From Onchocerca volvulus (lineage: Eukaryota; Nematoda; Chromadorea; Rhabditida; Onchocercidae), in the NCBI GenBank assembly GCA_000499405.2, contig HG738139.1, forward strand, positions 14,010,183 to 14,074,182: a stretch of 64,000 bases of DNA, read 5' to 3'. Positions 34,901 through 48,634 of this stretch are shown here, one piece after another; the first letter of the stretch is position 1, and every line of letters starts with the position of its first letter. Below the pieces are notes generated by a model that had not been told where the DNA came from, searched no databases, and worked only from the letters and a program-made list of their open reading frames with translations. The translations under genes were made by a program, and so were the position numbers.

Positions 34901-35232
34901 TTAAACATAAACTTTAAACTAAATTTTTTCAATTTAACACCATTACTACCATAATGATAAATCTTTTCGTTATTATCATGGAAGCCTTAACATAAATTTT
35001 TTTGATATCCTAACTTTTTCGCCATGAACAGAATTTTAAAAAAAGAATTATACTATTATTCATTTTGATCTATTTTGCTTTATTTGTTATCTAATCATGT
35101 TTTTTTGTCTAGTCATTCATATTCTTTTTCATTGAAATATTAGTATTTTATGAATTTGTGTCAGCGATTCCTTGTTTTGCGATTTGACATTTAACCTTTA
35201 TCGATCTAATTTTAGAATTTTTTTGAATTTCA
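31911..35232. other. Intergenic with a three-copy tandem repeat
   Basis: Divergent intergenic DNA lies between the ATPSCKMT-like gene and eIF3A. Open frames at about 34014 and 34505 have no motif, no plausible splice partners and poor composition. The tandem repeat at 33016-33380 is listed separately. Confidence 0.5.
33016..33380 (+). repeat. Three diverged tandem repeats of 119-126 bp
   Basis: Units begin TAATTATCAATATTCA at 33016 and 33135 and TAATTATTAATATTCA at 33261. Each runs through a CATTNCCTTAG region and ends with AAGTTA.AGATA.GATAAGTT. The repeats are non-coding and upstream of eIF3A by about 2 kb. Confidence 0.65.
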
Positions 35233-35233
35233 G
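35226..35233 (+). promoter_or_regulatory. Likely spliced-leader acceptor of eIF3A mRNA
   Basis: GAATTTCAG precedes 35234, 65 bases before the start ATG. No upstream coding exon is seen, so a trans-splice acceptor or a 5' UTR intron end is likely. Confidence 0.45.
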
Positions 35234-35298
35234 CACTTAAAGCTTAATTGCAAGGAGGTTTATTGTTGAAAGATAGAAATTAAGATAGCAAAGTAAAC

Positions 35299-38200
35299 AT
35301 GCCTCCAAATTTCTTTCAAAAACCCGAAACAGCACTTAAACGTGCTCATGAGCTTATTTCTGTTGGCAAGGAGATGGATGCATTAGAGACTCTCCATGAT
35401 ACCATAAAGGTAAGCTGATTTTTTTTTTTTTATTTTTTTTTGCACTTATTTTCTTTTATTCATTATTCATAGATGATGCACTCGAGCTATAATCCTTGTT
35501 CATGAAAAATTGATCATATGGATATAATTTTGAAGTGCAAAATAAATGAAGAATTGGTTAATCAAAAATATGGTATTCCTAATTGCTATATCTTCAAGCA
35601 CCAATTTACAGATTTTTTTTTCCATTTGGCAGATTTTTGAAAAAAAGATTAAATAGCATAATGATTAAGATTGTTAGTCTATCAGGGAATAAGAAACAAA
35701 AATTATGATTTTTGAATCCATAATTTAATTTTTGCAATATCTTTTCTGTTTTATTTTGTTATAAAAACTGACTTTTTTCGGGATACCTGAAAAGAAGAAA
35801 ATTTATCATTATATCAGTGTTTTTTCTTTCTAGCCTTTCTTAATCCTGCATTTAGGAGTCAGTTTTATCTCTGAAAGTGGAGGTAAACGGGATCTTTTAT
35901 TTTAATAATTACGTTTTTTTTTTTTTTTTTTTTAGTCGAAACGTCATAAACAATGGACGAAAACACACGAAGCAATTATGTTGAAGCATATGGAACTTTG
36001 TGTTTCATTACGACGCCCACATGTGGCCAAAGATGCTCTTTTTCAATATAAAACACTTACTCAACAGGTCTTTTATGAAATTTTTTTGAAGCATTTTTAT
36101 TATTTTTTTTTTAGATTCTTTTTAGTCTCTCTTTTGAAATTGTTTAACTGACTTCTTCTATTGACCAGTCAATATTCATAAAAGGCTTTCAAAAAGTGAG
36201 CGAAAATTTCTTCCTATGCTAGATTTCAAAATCATTTTTTTTATGTTGAAAATTTTTTAGGTTGCGATTAAATCTCTTGAAACTGTTATACAGCGGTTTT
36301 TGGAGCTTGCACAGCAGAAAACAGAAGAGGCTCAAAAAACTTCTATTGAGAAAGTTGAAGAAATTGATGATTTGGATCAGGCCGATGCTCCTGAAAAGTA
36401 TATTTTCTGCTCTGTTCATATTTAAATATTTGATAAATTTGATTCATGGTTGCATAGGAATTGTTTTAGTTTGTTACTGTCAGCTGTATCCGGTGATGCT
36501 GCACAAGATCGAATGGATCGAACTGTTTTAAGTCCTTGGCTGCGTTTTTTATGGGATTCGTACCGAAACTGTCTTGATTTATTAAGAAATACTGCCGTGG
36601 TTTGTATTAATTTTTCTATCGTTTAGAGCACTCATTTTCTTTTGGTCTCTGTATCAATCATGTATTTAATTTTGAACATGATTGAGCAGTTAATAGAATT
36701 TGAAAGTAAGATATTCCAACTTATAAATATACTGAACAAGTAGAAAAGTTGAAAGTAAAAGACAGAAGTAAATAATAGTCGAACAAATTTTGAGGTTGAA
36801 CAGCTATATCATCGTATTGCTCGACAGTCATTTGACTTCTGTGCCAAATATCAGCGACGAACAGAATTTCGTAAATTATGTGATAATCTTCGATTACATT
36901 TAACACAAATTCAGAAGCACCAGCATTTGGCTCATGTGTAAGTTTCTATCAGTAGTGTTGCATCAGAAATTATCACTATTTTTCCTTGGAATACATAGAT
37001 TAGTTGTCATGCACCTGTGCAGTCATGATATTTTCATTATCTTCACTTGTAAGTTTACGCATTTAAATGAAGTGTAAATGAACTGCAATATTAATGTCAA
37101 TAATATTAGTTTATTTTAGGGTGAAACTAACAAGTGCAGAATCTTTGACTTTAATGCAAGATACGCGTTTAATACAACTGGATACAGCAATACAAATGGA
37201 ATTATGGCAAGAAGCATACAGAAGTGCAGAAGATGTGCATGGCATGATGCAATTAAGTAAGGATAAAGATGAGCGCATGGTTAAACCAGCAAGTTACGTC
37301 AATTACTATGATAAGGTTCTTTATAATTTATTTCATCAGTCCCAATATTTAAAAATCTTCTACCAAGGTTCTGTTATTTGCTGTTCATGGAAAACATTCG
37401 ATATATCTTTTGTTTCGAATCATTAAGGATTCATTTGTATTCTGTTGAGAATTAATATACTGTAATTTGTTCATATTTTTGCATTTCAATGCGCTGTTTT
37501 CAATATCAAATTTTCTTTCTACTCTCAGCGATGGAAAAGCATTAATCTCATTTGTTACCATTAAAAAATTGAAATCTACAGTAATCGAAAACATTTTTTT
37601 GATATCTTTTCCAATACAGCCCATGAGAAAAAGCTTGGTGGTCTATTGGTCTGTACACTGCCTGGCAATTATGATAGATGAATGAACTGGGTTCGAAATT
37701 GAGACACTATTGGATTTGGAATTTTAAATTCAGTGCACGTTCTCGTTTCATCTCGTTGTATCACAATGGGGCGATCCATCTAAGCGTGCGAAACAGTTTC
37801 ATTTAACGTGATTTGAAGGCGTGATGTTCTTTCACGTGTTTTCAACATTAAATGATACATTCTTCGCAAATTCTTTACCTGAATAAACAATCCTTAATAT
37901 ACGAAAATGATTCTGGTTTCAACATTAATAATTTTTTCAGCTTGCGCTAGTATTTTGGAAAGCTGGTAATAGATTGTTCCATGCAGCTGCTCTTCTTCAA
38001 AAATACATCATCTATAAGGATATGAAGAAAACATTTAGTATGGAAGAAGCAATGGATCAAGCAACGCGTGTTCTTCTAGCAACACTTGCAATACCAGATG
38101 GTGCTGATAATCCGTCTGATTTAACGCGCCATCTAGATATTGAGGAGCAACACATTGCAAATATGCGGTAATTATTTTTACTGCAATTATCTGATATTTT

Positions 38201-41200
38201 CGAATTATTTCTTGCAAGTATGCTGGATTGGGTAATTTATATTCTTTCTGAAAGGAATTTACTTTAATAGATATAGCATTACTAGTTTAATCCAATTATT
38301 ACCTGAAATTTCTGCAGTTCTTAACTTTTATCTATTATTTTAACAAAAATTAGAAGCATGCATTAGTTCTTCACGATTCAAATAAAATCGGGATGATATG
38401 CTTGCATGCAAAAGTATGTTTTTTTGGAGGATTGTTCTTGCTGTTTTTTTTTTTTTTAAAGCAAGAATTGTTCACACAAAAATACACGAAGTTAAGTTTG
38501 AAGTTTATTTTTAGTTTTGAGTCTGCACCATTTCTGTTCCTTATCATCGTAATTTTTTTCTCGTTTGTTTAAATTAGAGATCATAATTGATATTAAGCAG
38601 CACCTTAATTTTGGATTTTTTTTTTTCAGCTGAATCTAAATTATTTGCTCAAATTTCATTTCTTTATGAGAAAATGCTTTAATAAAACTTGAGGTTGAAT
38701 ATGGTATTTTGATGCTGCCTTGTTTTTCTTCTCTTCAGTTGATTGATTGCAAGTACTGAATTGTAAAGATAAATGATTTTGTTGAAATCTTTGTTCGAGC
38801 CTACAGATTTCCACTTATAATTGCTGCAGATTTAGAAATAAAGGATTCATTGAGTTTATCTTCGCACCATATAGTTAGAAACTCATCTTCATTGTTTATT
38901 TTAGGTTACTGTCGAATCTTCTTCGGCTGCCAGTGGCGCCAACAAGAGTTGGAATTTTAAAAGAGATTACTCGTTTGAATCTGCCAGATGTTGCTGTGGA
39001 AAGTGCACGCACTCTCCATCGGTAAAAGCTTTTTGCGCCTATTTTTGCTGTAAACTATGTCTGATTCATATCTTTCATTTTGTTTTTGGATATTATGGAC
39101 TGTCGAATATTCATAGTAATGACAAAGATTTATGTTCGTCTCCTAAGATTGATGGGTTTTAAAAGAAGAAAAAAAAAAAAAACTTGATGATTGTATACTC
39201 ATATTATAAATTTTTATCATGAGAGACTATAGTCACTTTTTTAAAATATATTAGCACAGTTTTGCTCTAAAGCGACAAGAATTGTCATAATAATGCTTGT
39301 AATTCTACTAAATTTGTTACCGTAAAAAAAAATTAAGGAAATAAAAGGTTTCCTCATTCCTCGAATCCCATTTTTCAGATTATTGGAGTGTAATTTCACA
39401 CCTCTACGTCTTGCAAGTGAGATTCAAACGGAATTGACAAAAGTAACGGAACTTAACAAAGCTGAATATAATCAGTATGTTGAGGCATTGAAAGGCGTTA
39501 CAGCTACAAAAATTATAAAGCAGATTTCGGTCATTTATGATACACTTTCAATTGAGCGTATCCAGAAAGTAATTCCATTTTATAATGGTGATGAGCTAGA
39601 ACGTTTCTTAGTGGATATAGCAAAACATCGCTATGTCAAGGTAAGTTCATCTTATTTTTGTTATAGTGTAACATCAATTTTTGATTTAAAAAAATGGTCT
39701 TAAGCGATGGTTATGTTCTCTAGGCAGATGTAGACTTGGACTAATTTTTAGGCTCGCATCGATCATCGCGGCAGATCAATTCACTTTGGAGCAGCCGATG
39801 CCGCACTTTCTGGATTTTTCGATTTAGAAGTATCGGATGGTTTTGGAGAAGCGGAACAGGTTTAGCTTGCTTTTATACATAGATTTTTTTCATTCCTATT
39901 TGTATGTAACATGAAAGAAAATGATGACCAAATCTTCGGATTCTGAATGCAGGATTTTGGTAAATAATCATGTTATTAACTAAGATATTAACTTGTTTAT
40001 GTGTTGCTGTTATAAGTGTTGGATGGTTACCAAAAAGAAGACCATCCTTTTGACAATGAGATATATAGCGACTAAATATTGTGACTATGAAAGTTTCCGT
40101 TTTATTATTTTAAGTAACCACTGAAGAATCATAATAAAGAGTGACCTTTGAAAGAAGCATGTTGAATTTTGCCAGTAATTTTCATTATTTAGGTAGCCGT
40201 TGAAGACATTCGAAGTCATCTTCAGTCAATGTATAATAGCCTGCGAGATGTCGTTCAAGTTCTTGATTATGAAGAGATTAAGAAGGCTGCTACTGAAGAC
40301 GTAAATCTTTAAAATACTTGTCTGTTAATTGTTTTTAAAATTTTATGCTTTCTTGCAACAAATTCTTTTTTTTTTTTTTTTTTAGTTAAGACGTCATGCG
40401 GAAATATATGCATATCACAAAGATGCCGATTACGAGCGGATACTCTTGCGAAGGAAAAAAATCGAAAGTTATAAGGAAACTAGTGAACGACAAAAAATGG
40501 AGAAATGTCAACAAGCCCAAGCAGAAGCTAATAGAAAGGAAGAGCAAAGAAGAGCTGAAGAAATGCGCCGTTTGGAACAGGAAAATATCGAGAAAGAAAA
40601 ATTGCGGAAACTTGCGGAGCAAGAGGAGATTGATCGTAAAGTACGGGCAGAAAAAATGAAAAAAATCCAAGCAACTCCAATATATCAAGCTATTGTAAAA
40701 GATCACGGAGAAGAAGCTTTCCAAAACATGGATCCTGATTCAGGTATGTACGAAGTAGTCCGGCACTAGTTTTTTGATTATATAATTAATTATTTTATTA
40801 CAACTGATATCTATTGTTGAATTTTTCAGTACTTCGTGAACAGCGTGATCGTTTGGATGAACAACGTCGCGAGCAACAAGCCCGTTTGCAGCAACAGGAA
40901 AAGAAATTTGATCATTTGATCCGTGCTTATCATCTACAGGAAATGGTAGCACGTAGAGCTATATCGAATAAGTTTGCTGTGAAAGCTCCACAAAATCATG
41001 ATTCTTATGAGAAGCGTCGTATTGAAAATGCAATGTGTGTTCAAATTCATTGCTTTTACTTGTTTTATTTTTTTAGTGCTTTTTCATTCCATGTAGTCAG
41101 ATGAATTGAGAATAAGCATCTCTAATGGCAGTAAACAATTCTTTTGGATTGTTTATTGTAAATTTTTTCCAGAATAAAATAAGAAGTATATCATGATTGG

Positions 41201-43220
41201 ATAAATTTGTACATTTGTACATTTTTTTATCGGAATACTGCATACAAAAAGATTGTCGAATTATTACAAAAGTGAATTTTACTTTTATTTTTTCCATTTT
41301 TTTTTTTTTAGCAAAGAACACGAAAATGCGATTGCTGTCTATGAGCGCATGGAGAAAGTGCGTAAAGATCCGGATGCAGCTGCATTTCTTGAATCGGTCA
41401 AGAAAACACGTGCTGAAGATTTCAGGAGGAAAATGGAGGACTGGGAAACGAAATTGGAGGAAGAGAAACGGAAACGTCTGGAAGAACGTCATGAACTTCG
41501 CAAAAAAGAAAGAAGAAGAGAATGGCTCCAGGTCTGTACTAGTTTTATTATATTATAAAATATCTAAAAGTTCCTTTCACAGGAACCAAACTTTTATTTA
41601 TATTCACACTTTTTCAGGAACGTGAAAGAGAATTGATAAAAGCCAAGGAAGCAGCAGAGCAAGCAAGGAGAGAAGAGCAAGAGAAAGAGCGAAGAGCAGT
41701 TCGTGAAGCACAGCGTCCACCTAAACGGGAAGTAGTTGAAAATTCAGATATGGATTCCGATTGGCGTAAAGGTACACAGCCAACACAATCTCGAACTGTT
41801 CCCTCAAAACCTTTTGGAGAACGTTTCGTGGAAGGTGAACGTCATCGCGAAAGTGTTCCAGTTGTAAGTATTTTTTAGTAAAGAATCTTTAAGTGCTTGT
41901 AAGATTGATTATTGTAAGCTCAATATTCCATTGGCCAAATCCAGAAATGACTCTTAATTTTTTCAGGCCGCATCTGAAGCTGATAGTGGACCATGGATGC
42001 GTGGAAATGTTATTGGGTCGCAGAGACAGCAAGATGGTTCGGCTCGTAATTTTGAACGTCCTTCGGTGCCATCACGCTTTTCTGATCGAGAACAGTCACG
42101 TGGCGAAGCAGATACAGCGACAAGTTGGAGGAAAGGACAAATAATACAACGTGATAAGGATCAAGCTGTTGGACAAGTATTAGATAATCAGAATTTCTTT
42201 TTTTATAAAGTTCCGAATATTTGCGACTAATTTTAAGAGATCTTGTTTTAATAAAATTTAATGAATAAATCTTATAGCAGTCATTCTTGGAAAGACGTGG
42301 AGAACCATCTGGTGCGCAGCCACATGATGCGAAAGCTGTGGTCACTTCTTCTCCAGCTGATGCAGGACCATGGAGACGAGGAATGATTATAACACGTGAT
42401 CAAGTCGATTCATCACAACGGGCATCTGCAACACGTAAGCTTTTGATATTTTACGTTTTGCTAAAGATTTTCCGAAGGCTTTGCGGCGAATATAACAGAC
42501 ATACAAATCATACTACTGCTTTTTGATCTCAAATCAAATTATACCTCTGTATTCCTTTTATAAGTATGCCTTTCAATTGATATCAGAAACTGTTTTATGA
42601 TTTTCAAATTGTTTAGCTCCCACAAGTCAACCATGGCGCCCTTCAAGGCTACGTCAAGTAGATGGTGCAACTGTAAATGGAACTCCATCTGGGAGAATAT
42701 TAGAAGGAACTGGTAGCACTGAATCAAATACAGGTAAATGGAATCGATCCATGCAACGTACCGGTGATGGCCACAATGCACAATCTTGTAAGTTTTTCTT
42801 GTAGGTTGTTTTAAAAATATTTTTTAATTTTGTGCTCAGTTTTTTGTTCTCCTCTTGCTAATAGGTTGCACTTTTGATCATCTTTTTTTGCCAAGAATGA
42901 AACCATTTTGGTAATTTTTAAAATATATTCTGCTATGAAGAGTTTTTATTCAGAATTTATTCTGTGTTTAGAAAGTAACAAGTTTAAGAATCTCAACGTT
43001 TGTTGTGTACATGTGTTGTAATGAACATTAGGTACTCCTGGATATTCTCCTTTTTTCATTTATGTGGTTTTTATAATTCTGTAGCGGAAAAGTCTAAGAT
43101 TGTCATTTCAGTGTTCATGTGTTACTTTTTTATCGGATTTCATTTGCAGCTCGTGTTTTATCTCAGTATCAACAGCGCAAAGGAGCAGCTGATGACGATC
43201 GTAATTGGCGCCAAAAATGA
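35299..43220 (+). CDS. egl-45: Translation initiation factor eIF3 subunit A
   Basis: Nineteen exons join in phase to about 1102 residues: 35299-35409, 35936-36067, 36261-36397, 36470-36599, 36795-36937, 37120-37315, 37941-38167, 38905-39021, 39379-39640, 39752-39859, 40193-40300, 40386-40743, 40830-41034, 41312-41531, 41618-41863, 41967-42176, 42278-42434, 42617-42787, 43150-43220. [20 protein letters not shown] is the conserved start. The helical N-terminal half has [20 protein letters not shown]. The PCI region ends near [10 protein letters not shown]. The charged coiled-coil region carries [14 protein letters not shown] and [20 protein letters not shown]. The C-terminus is a series of GPW(R/M)RG-type repeats ending NWRQK. 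It is the core scaffold of eIF3 on the 40S ribosome in the cytoplasm, and C. elegans egl-45 is the counterpart. Exon 5 has an atypical TTTTGAG acceptor. Confidence 0.96.
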
Positions 43221-45192
43221 TAGTAATTACGAATTTTAATTTAGTAATCGAATGTTTTTGTACTGATTTTATCTTTCTATGACAGCTGCTTTCTTTCCAA
43301 TTTTCTATCAGTGATTCTTGTTGAAAAAGCAAAGATTCTTTTGCACAATTTTTTTTCAGTCTTTTGATCAACTTTTCCCATTATTTATCCCAATAAACAT
43401 GAATATCTTTACTGTTTCTGTGATTAAAAAAACAGAGAAATATCACTTACTTTTTCTCACGAAAAATAGATCAAGTTGTTAAAGATATTGTAGATTAAAG
43501 CATGTAAAAGGCTCAAAAAGTGACATAAAGAGCCCAAAAAAGCGGCGTATTTTTGTTTGAGACGTTGTCACTATCGTCTCTACTATTTGTTAGATTTTAA
43601 AGGGTCGGAAGCTCAGCTTCTAATTTATCCGATCCTTGCAGCTTTTTCAAGCTGCATTCTTTTAAAAAATGAATGTTGCTATGAATGAAATTCAAGGTCA
43701 TCCCTTTAAAGACGGATTTAGGGATTCCGGTTCGGGTTTTTTTCATTTTCTTCATTTCAGTTTCGGGAATCATCTGCTGTTGTTATAATTATATTGCATA
43801 TGTTATTTTGTATGATTGTATATTGATTAGTGCTGTTTTTTTTATGATGCCATCTTTGAATTTAAATTTAAATTCGTTGTAATAAAAACAATGGGTTGTA
43901 ATAAAAAGCGCACGGTCTTTTTCATTGTTTGCTTATGAAATAATTTCTTACGATTGGAGCTACAACTAAACTACTGTGCCATTTTAATATTTTTTCAAGA
44001 ATTTCCGCTTGATGAGTAATTAAGGGATAAAAGATGCAACAATTGTGCAGGAATTCAGTTATTGTGAAAGCGGAACAAATCATTTATATTTGTTCTTGGA
44101 AAGTTGCGGAGATGGTTGAGAATATCAAATTTACAGCGTAAGTAGCATTTTTAATTTCTTGTAATTTAAATTAGGCAAGAATATTTGAGCAAAAATGACA
44201 ATATCTTCATTTGTACTTTACAATACTTAAAAATTATAATTAAAGTTATAACTTTATGGATTTGCATTTTCTTTTCATTATCTAGCAAAATTTGAGAAAA
44301 CAAAGATCTCACTTAAGAAGTGAATTTCCAGTATTTGTTCCAAGAAAGATATTTTATTTGTAGACATATTGTTAATTGCTCGTTTTTTTTTTTTTTTTTC
44401 CTTAATGAAAACAATGAGCTTTTTATAGTATAAATAAATTACATGTAGTTAATGATAAAAAAAAATGTTGAAAATAGTTTATTCTGCGAAAAATTCTACA
44501 AGTAAGAAATGAACAAAAAAAAAATGTAAGTAAGAAATGGATCAAAAATAAGTGAAATTTAGATATAGGATGCCAAAGAAGATGGTTTAACTCATTGAAA
44601 TCATATTCCTGTTTCATTCGTGTGCATTTGACTTTCGATCTAAATAATGTAAAATTTCCAATATTATACTTTCGATGATTACCTACCATTTCGAGGATGT
44701 TTGGAGATTTACAACTCAATCATCTTACTTTCTTTGCAAATATTTTAGTTGGTTCAGGTCTTTTATATAAATAAACCAAAAATGAGCTTATTTTCATCGT
44801 TTTTATCTATTCGTATTCTTCATGTTGTTAAAAAACTTAAAATATCGCTTGAAATGTTGACTTGAAACATGAAAATATGATTTTTTTGCGAGTATCGTTA
44901 TACTTCATCGAATATCGAATAATTAATGGGATCCATTAAACAATTGAATTATTTGTTAATTAATTAATTTTGAAAATTTTACTCAAAAAATCAATGTATA
45001 ATTAGAAACTACGGGGTTGAGGGATAGGTAATACATTGGCACTAAATCCGAATTATCCTGGTGACATAAATATTGATAAATAGTATACAAAAACAGAAAA
45101 AAAAATTAGAAATGAAAAACTTTAAGCAAAATAAGAGAAATAAGTTACAAAAAAAAAAAAATCATACATTTTCATCTATACAGATTCGAATT
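43221..45192. other. Intergenic, convergent 3' ends
   Basis: A 35-codon ATG-started stretch at 44034-44138 ends at a consensus GTAAGT donor, but no phase-compatible next exon was found. The rest is AT-rich with no gene. Confidence 0.45.
43392..43397 (+). promoter_or_regulatory. Polyadenylation signal, eIF3A
   Basis: An AATAAA lies about 170 bases after the stop codon. It is the first good signal seen downstream. Confidence 0.45.
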
Positions 45193-45598
45193 TTACTGCA
45201 TTTGTGAAGTTGCGAGTAATTTTATTGGAGCATTCAATACTTCATCACCATTTAACTTATAGCTCGAATCATCTCGAAGTTTTGTTGATGATTTGAGCAA
45301 TTTTGGTTTATGAATTTCTTCCGATTTATCCGAGCTTGATGAAGCTTCTGTTGTAACACGTTGTTCTAAAGTTTTTGAACTATTTAAATTGTAAATAATT
45401 ACCATTCAATTATAAACAAATTAATTCTACCATAGAATTAATTGCTTGGAAAGTTGTTAATTAATTGGCTTTGTAGGTTGTGATTAAAATTATTTGGAAA
45501 ATTGGAAGAAATTTGTCAAAAAGAATTGAATTTAAAAAGAAAACATTTCAAAAAAGCAAGATGAAATGTCATCTCCTCTCCAATTCTATAACTTTTTT

Positions 45599-45641
<43 letters not shown>

Positions 45642-48597
45642 TATCTGCTATGATGGATTATATATCTTTTAATTAATTTCAGCTTAATAAGAATTTTGTT
45701 AAAAATAACCTCGAACGAAATTGACTTGCGATTGTGGTGTAGTATCATCTTGTTTCAACATTCCTTCTGCGTCTTTCGCAATTGCGATCGCTAGACGTAC
45801 GGCATCATCTTCGGCTGAATGCTGAAATGAAAAAAAAAAAAAACTTTTTTTTCAAGTAATTTCCATAAAAACTATTTTTCATCCTTTTACTAAAATTTTG
45901 CTGCAATTTTATCAATTTTCTTACCTGTGGTATTACCTTAACATCGCCATTCTTTACAATTATTTCTGATTCCTTATCGGGAGAAATGGTAATCACATTT
46001 TCATTGATTTCTTTGTCGAGAAAACTGCAATTTTGAAAATTTAAATTGTTTTACATTGAATTCAAATTTAAAGTAAATTTTGAAAATTTGGATGAACAAA
46101 AATTCATATTTATTACAAAAATTGAACATCTCACAGGAATTAGCAAAGACGAGATATACTTGAAAAAGGGTGAAGGAGAATCCGATGATTCCGATAAGTT
46201 ATCGGAATTGCCATCTATCGTTGTCATCGCGATGTTTGCAGAAACAGTTGGTTCAGTAATTTCTTCCGCTGTTTGTTCTGGCATTTCTTCGACCGGTCGT
46301 CTCGGGAATGTATCAGCAATCATCAGAACTGGTACATCAGGATCGGTAGTCTTCTCTTTCTATAAAAGTAAAATACAACTTCTCACTTTTTCCTGTAAAT
46401 TATAGGAGATAAAATGTTGATTTTACAAGTTGGATTAGCTTAACATTTACAACTTTAACCAAAATATCATTACTAGATGATTTGATAATTGATATGAAAA
46501 TAGCGAAATTCGCAACTATAAGCTTACTTCTGCTCGTTGTTCGGCTTCCAATCGATCTTGCTCGATTTGCATTCCAAGTGCTCGTTGTTGCAATTCACGA
46601 AAAATCTCATCTGAACTGATTTGAGCTGGTGGTACAACACTGGGAGCTAAAGGTGACATTATTGGTATGGCAGTTTGTAACATTTGTTGTTGCATCTAAA
46701 ATATGAAATAGAAATGAAAAGTAATAGAATGCGAAAAGAATTGATTTTATCGATTGATTTTTTTCTATTGAGTATTGATTGATTAGCAATTTTCGAAAAG
46801 AATTGAATATCGATTGATTTTTCTATTCATTTCCCAATATTCCTCCTTTTTTTTTCCAATAAAAAATCGATGAAAGGAATCATCATCTACTGTTTCAAAG
46901 AAATGGTTGATAGCAGTGCAATGAATAAAGATTTATTGATTTAAATAAAATTTGAAAAAAAAAATCAATTTACCTGTGCTCGTGATCGTAATTCTTTAAA
47001 GATAGTATCACGATCTGGGGTACCTTCAAGTGTCATTGATATTGGCTGCAAAATTGTGCAAATATTTACTGGAATTATGAAAATGGGAATGAAATTTAAA
47101 AAAAAAAAAAAGTTTTTTTTTTCTTTTTGACATAGATCACATCTTTTCAAAAGTGTAAAAATTACCTGTTCAACGATAGGTTCCTTTTTCGGCTCCAAAT
47201 CGAGTCTGCAATTTTATGCATCAATTCTATTTGTAAAAAATAAAATTTGATATTAAAAAAAAAGAAAAAAAATGCAAAAGAATATAAATAGTTGAAAAAT
47301 GAGAGAATAATAATAAAAAAAAAAAAAAGGGAAAGAAAGGTCAAATTGCAAGAAATAAAAGTTCAATGCTCCTTTCTCGAAATAAAAGTTCAATGAAATA
47401 GCAAAATTTCCTCTTCTGTTTACTTTTTTCTTCCCTTAATCACTTTTTTTCCTGAATAAAAAAATGTGCAAATTAAATCGGAAACATCAAATAATTCATT
47501 TTTTAAATTCATATTTCTGATTTATTTCATAAAAATCAATAATCTCAAAAAAAAAAACCATTCAATTAATACCTATTGATCGAATCATCACGAATTTGTA
47601 TTGGCATAGCATTTGGCTTTGCTGGATTTGATTCAATAGGTTGAATTATTGGTTCTTCTCTATTTATCATCTGTTAAAAAATATATTTTTTTTATTTAAG
47701 TAAGGATATATTTTAAGTATTAGTATATTGTATTAAGTATATTAAGTATAGCATATTAAATATAGTTTAATTTATAGTTTATTTAAATTAAAAATAAAAG
47801 TATATTGTTAAATATTTGTCCTAAAAAAAAAATGTATTTCAATTAAATATTTGTTTTTAAAAGAAAAATATTTTATATTAAAAATCATATTTCGAATTTT
47901 TGACCTATTTCATAATGGGAATAAAAATTCAACACTTCTTTTTAAATATTTATTTGAAAAAAAAAAAAAAGTTTATTTGTTTAAAAAAAAAAAAAAGTAT
48001 ATTTTAAAGATTTTTTTTTTTTAATTTTTGAAGATTTTTTTTCTATATTTAAAATTTTATATTTTAGTATTATTAAACATTGCTATCTATTGTTTATTAT
48101 CAATTCATTCATTCAAATCGAATAAAATTATATTTGAATAAAATTTAGGTTACTTGTGGTGGCATTAATTTGATTGGCATCATTATTGGTTGTTGTTGTT
48201 GTTGTTGTTGTTGTTCCTGTTGTTGTTGTTCTTGTTGTAGTTGTTGTTGCTGTTGTATTTGTTGTTGTAATTGTTGTTGTAGTTGTTGTTGTCGTTGTTT
48301 TTGTTGTTGTTGAAGTTGTTGTTGTTGTTGTTCAAGTTGTTGTTGAAGTTGTTGTTGTTGTCTGAAAAACATGAAGGGATACATGGGCGGGATTCGGGGT
48401 GTTATCACGGGTTGTGCTATCGGTACTGTTATCGTTGGTATCATTTCCATCGGTGATTGCATATTTGCTGATTCCACATACATCATTGATGGTGCTGTAT
48501 TTCGCATACGCATAGTTTGCGCATTCATCAATCGCATTTGCATAGATAAAAATAACGGTAACGAGGATTCAGAAGGTTGTTGTTGTTGTTGTTGTAC

Positions 48598-48634
<37 letters not shown>

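Noticed and set aside
37770..37920. Possible intronic C/D snoRNA in an eIF3A intron
   Set aside because: A TGATGT and a CTGA are about 60 bases apart, but the C box is imperfect and no terminal stem pairs.
44034..44138. Possible first exon ending at GTAAGT
   Set aside because: No following exon keeps the frame within the next kilobase and no domain is recognisable.
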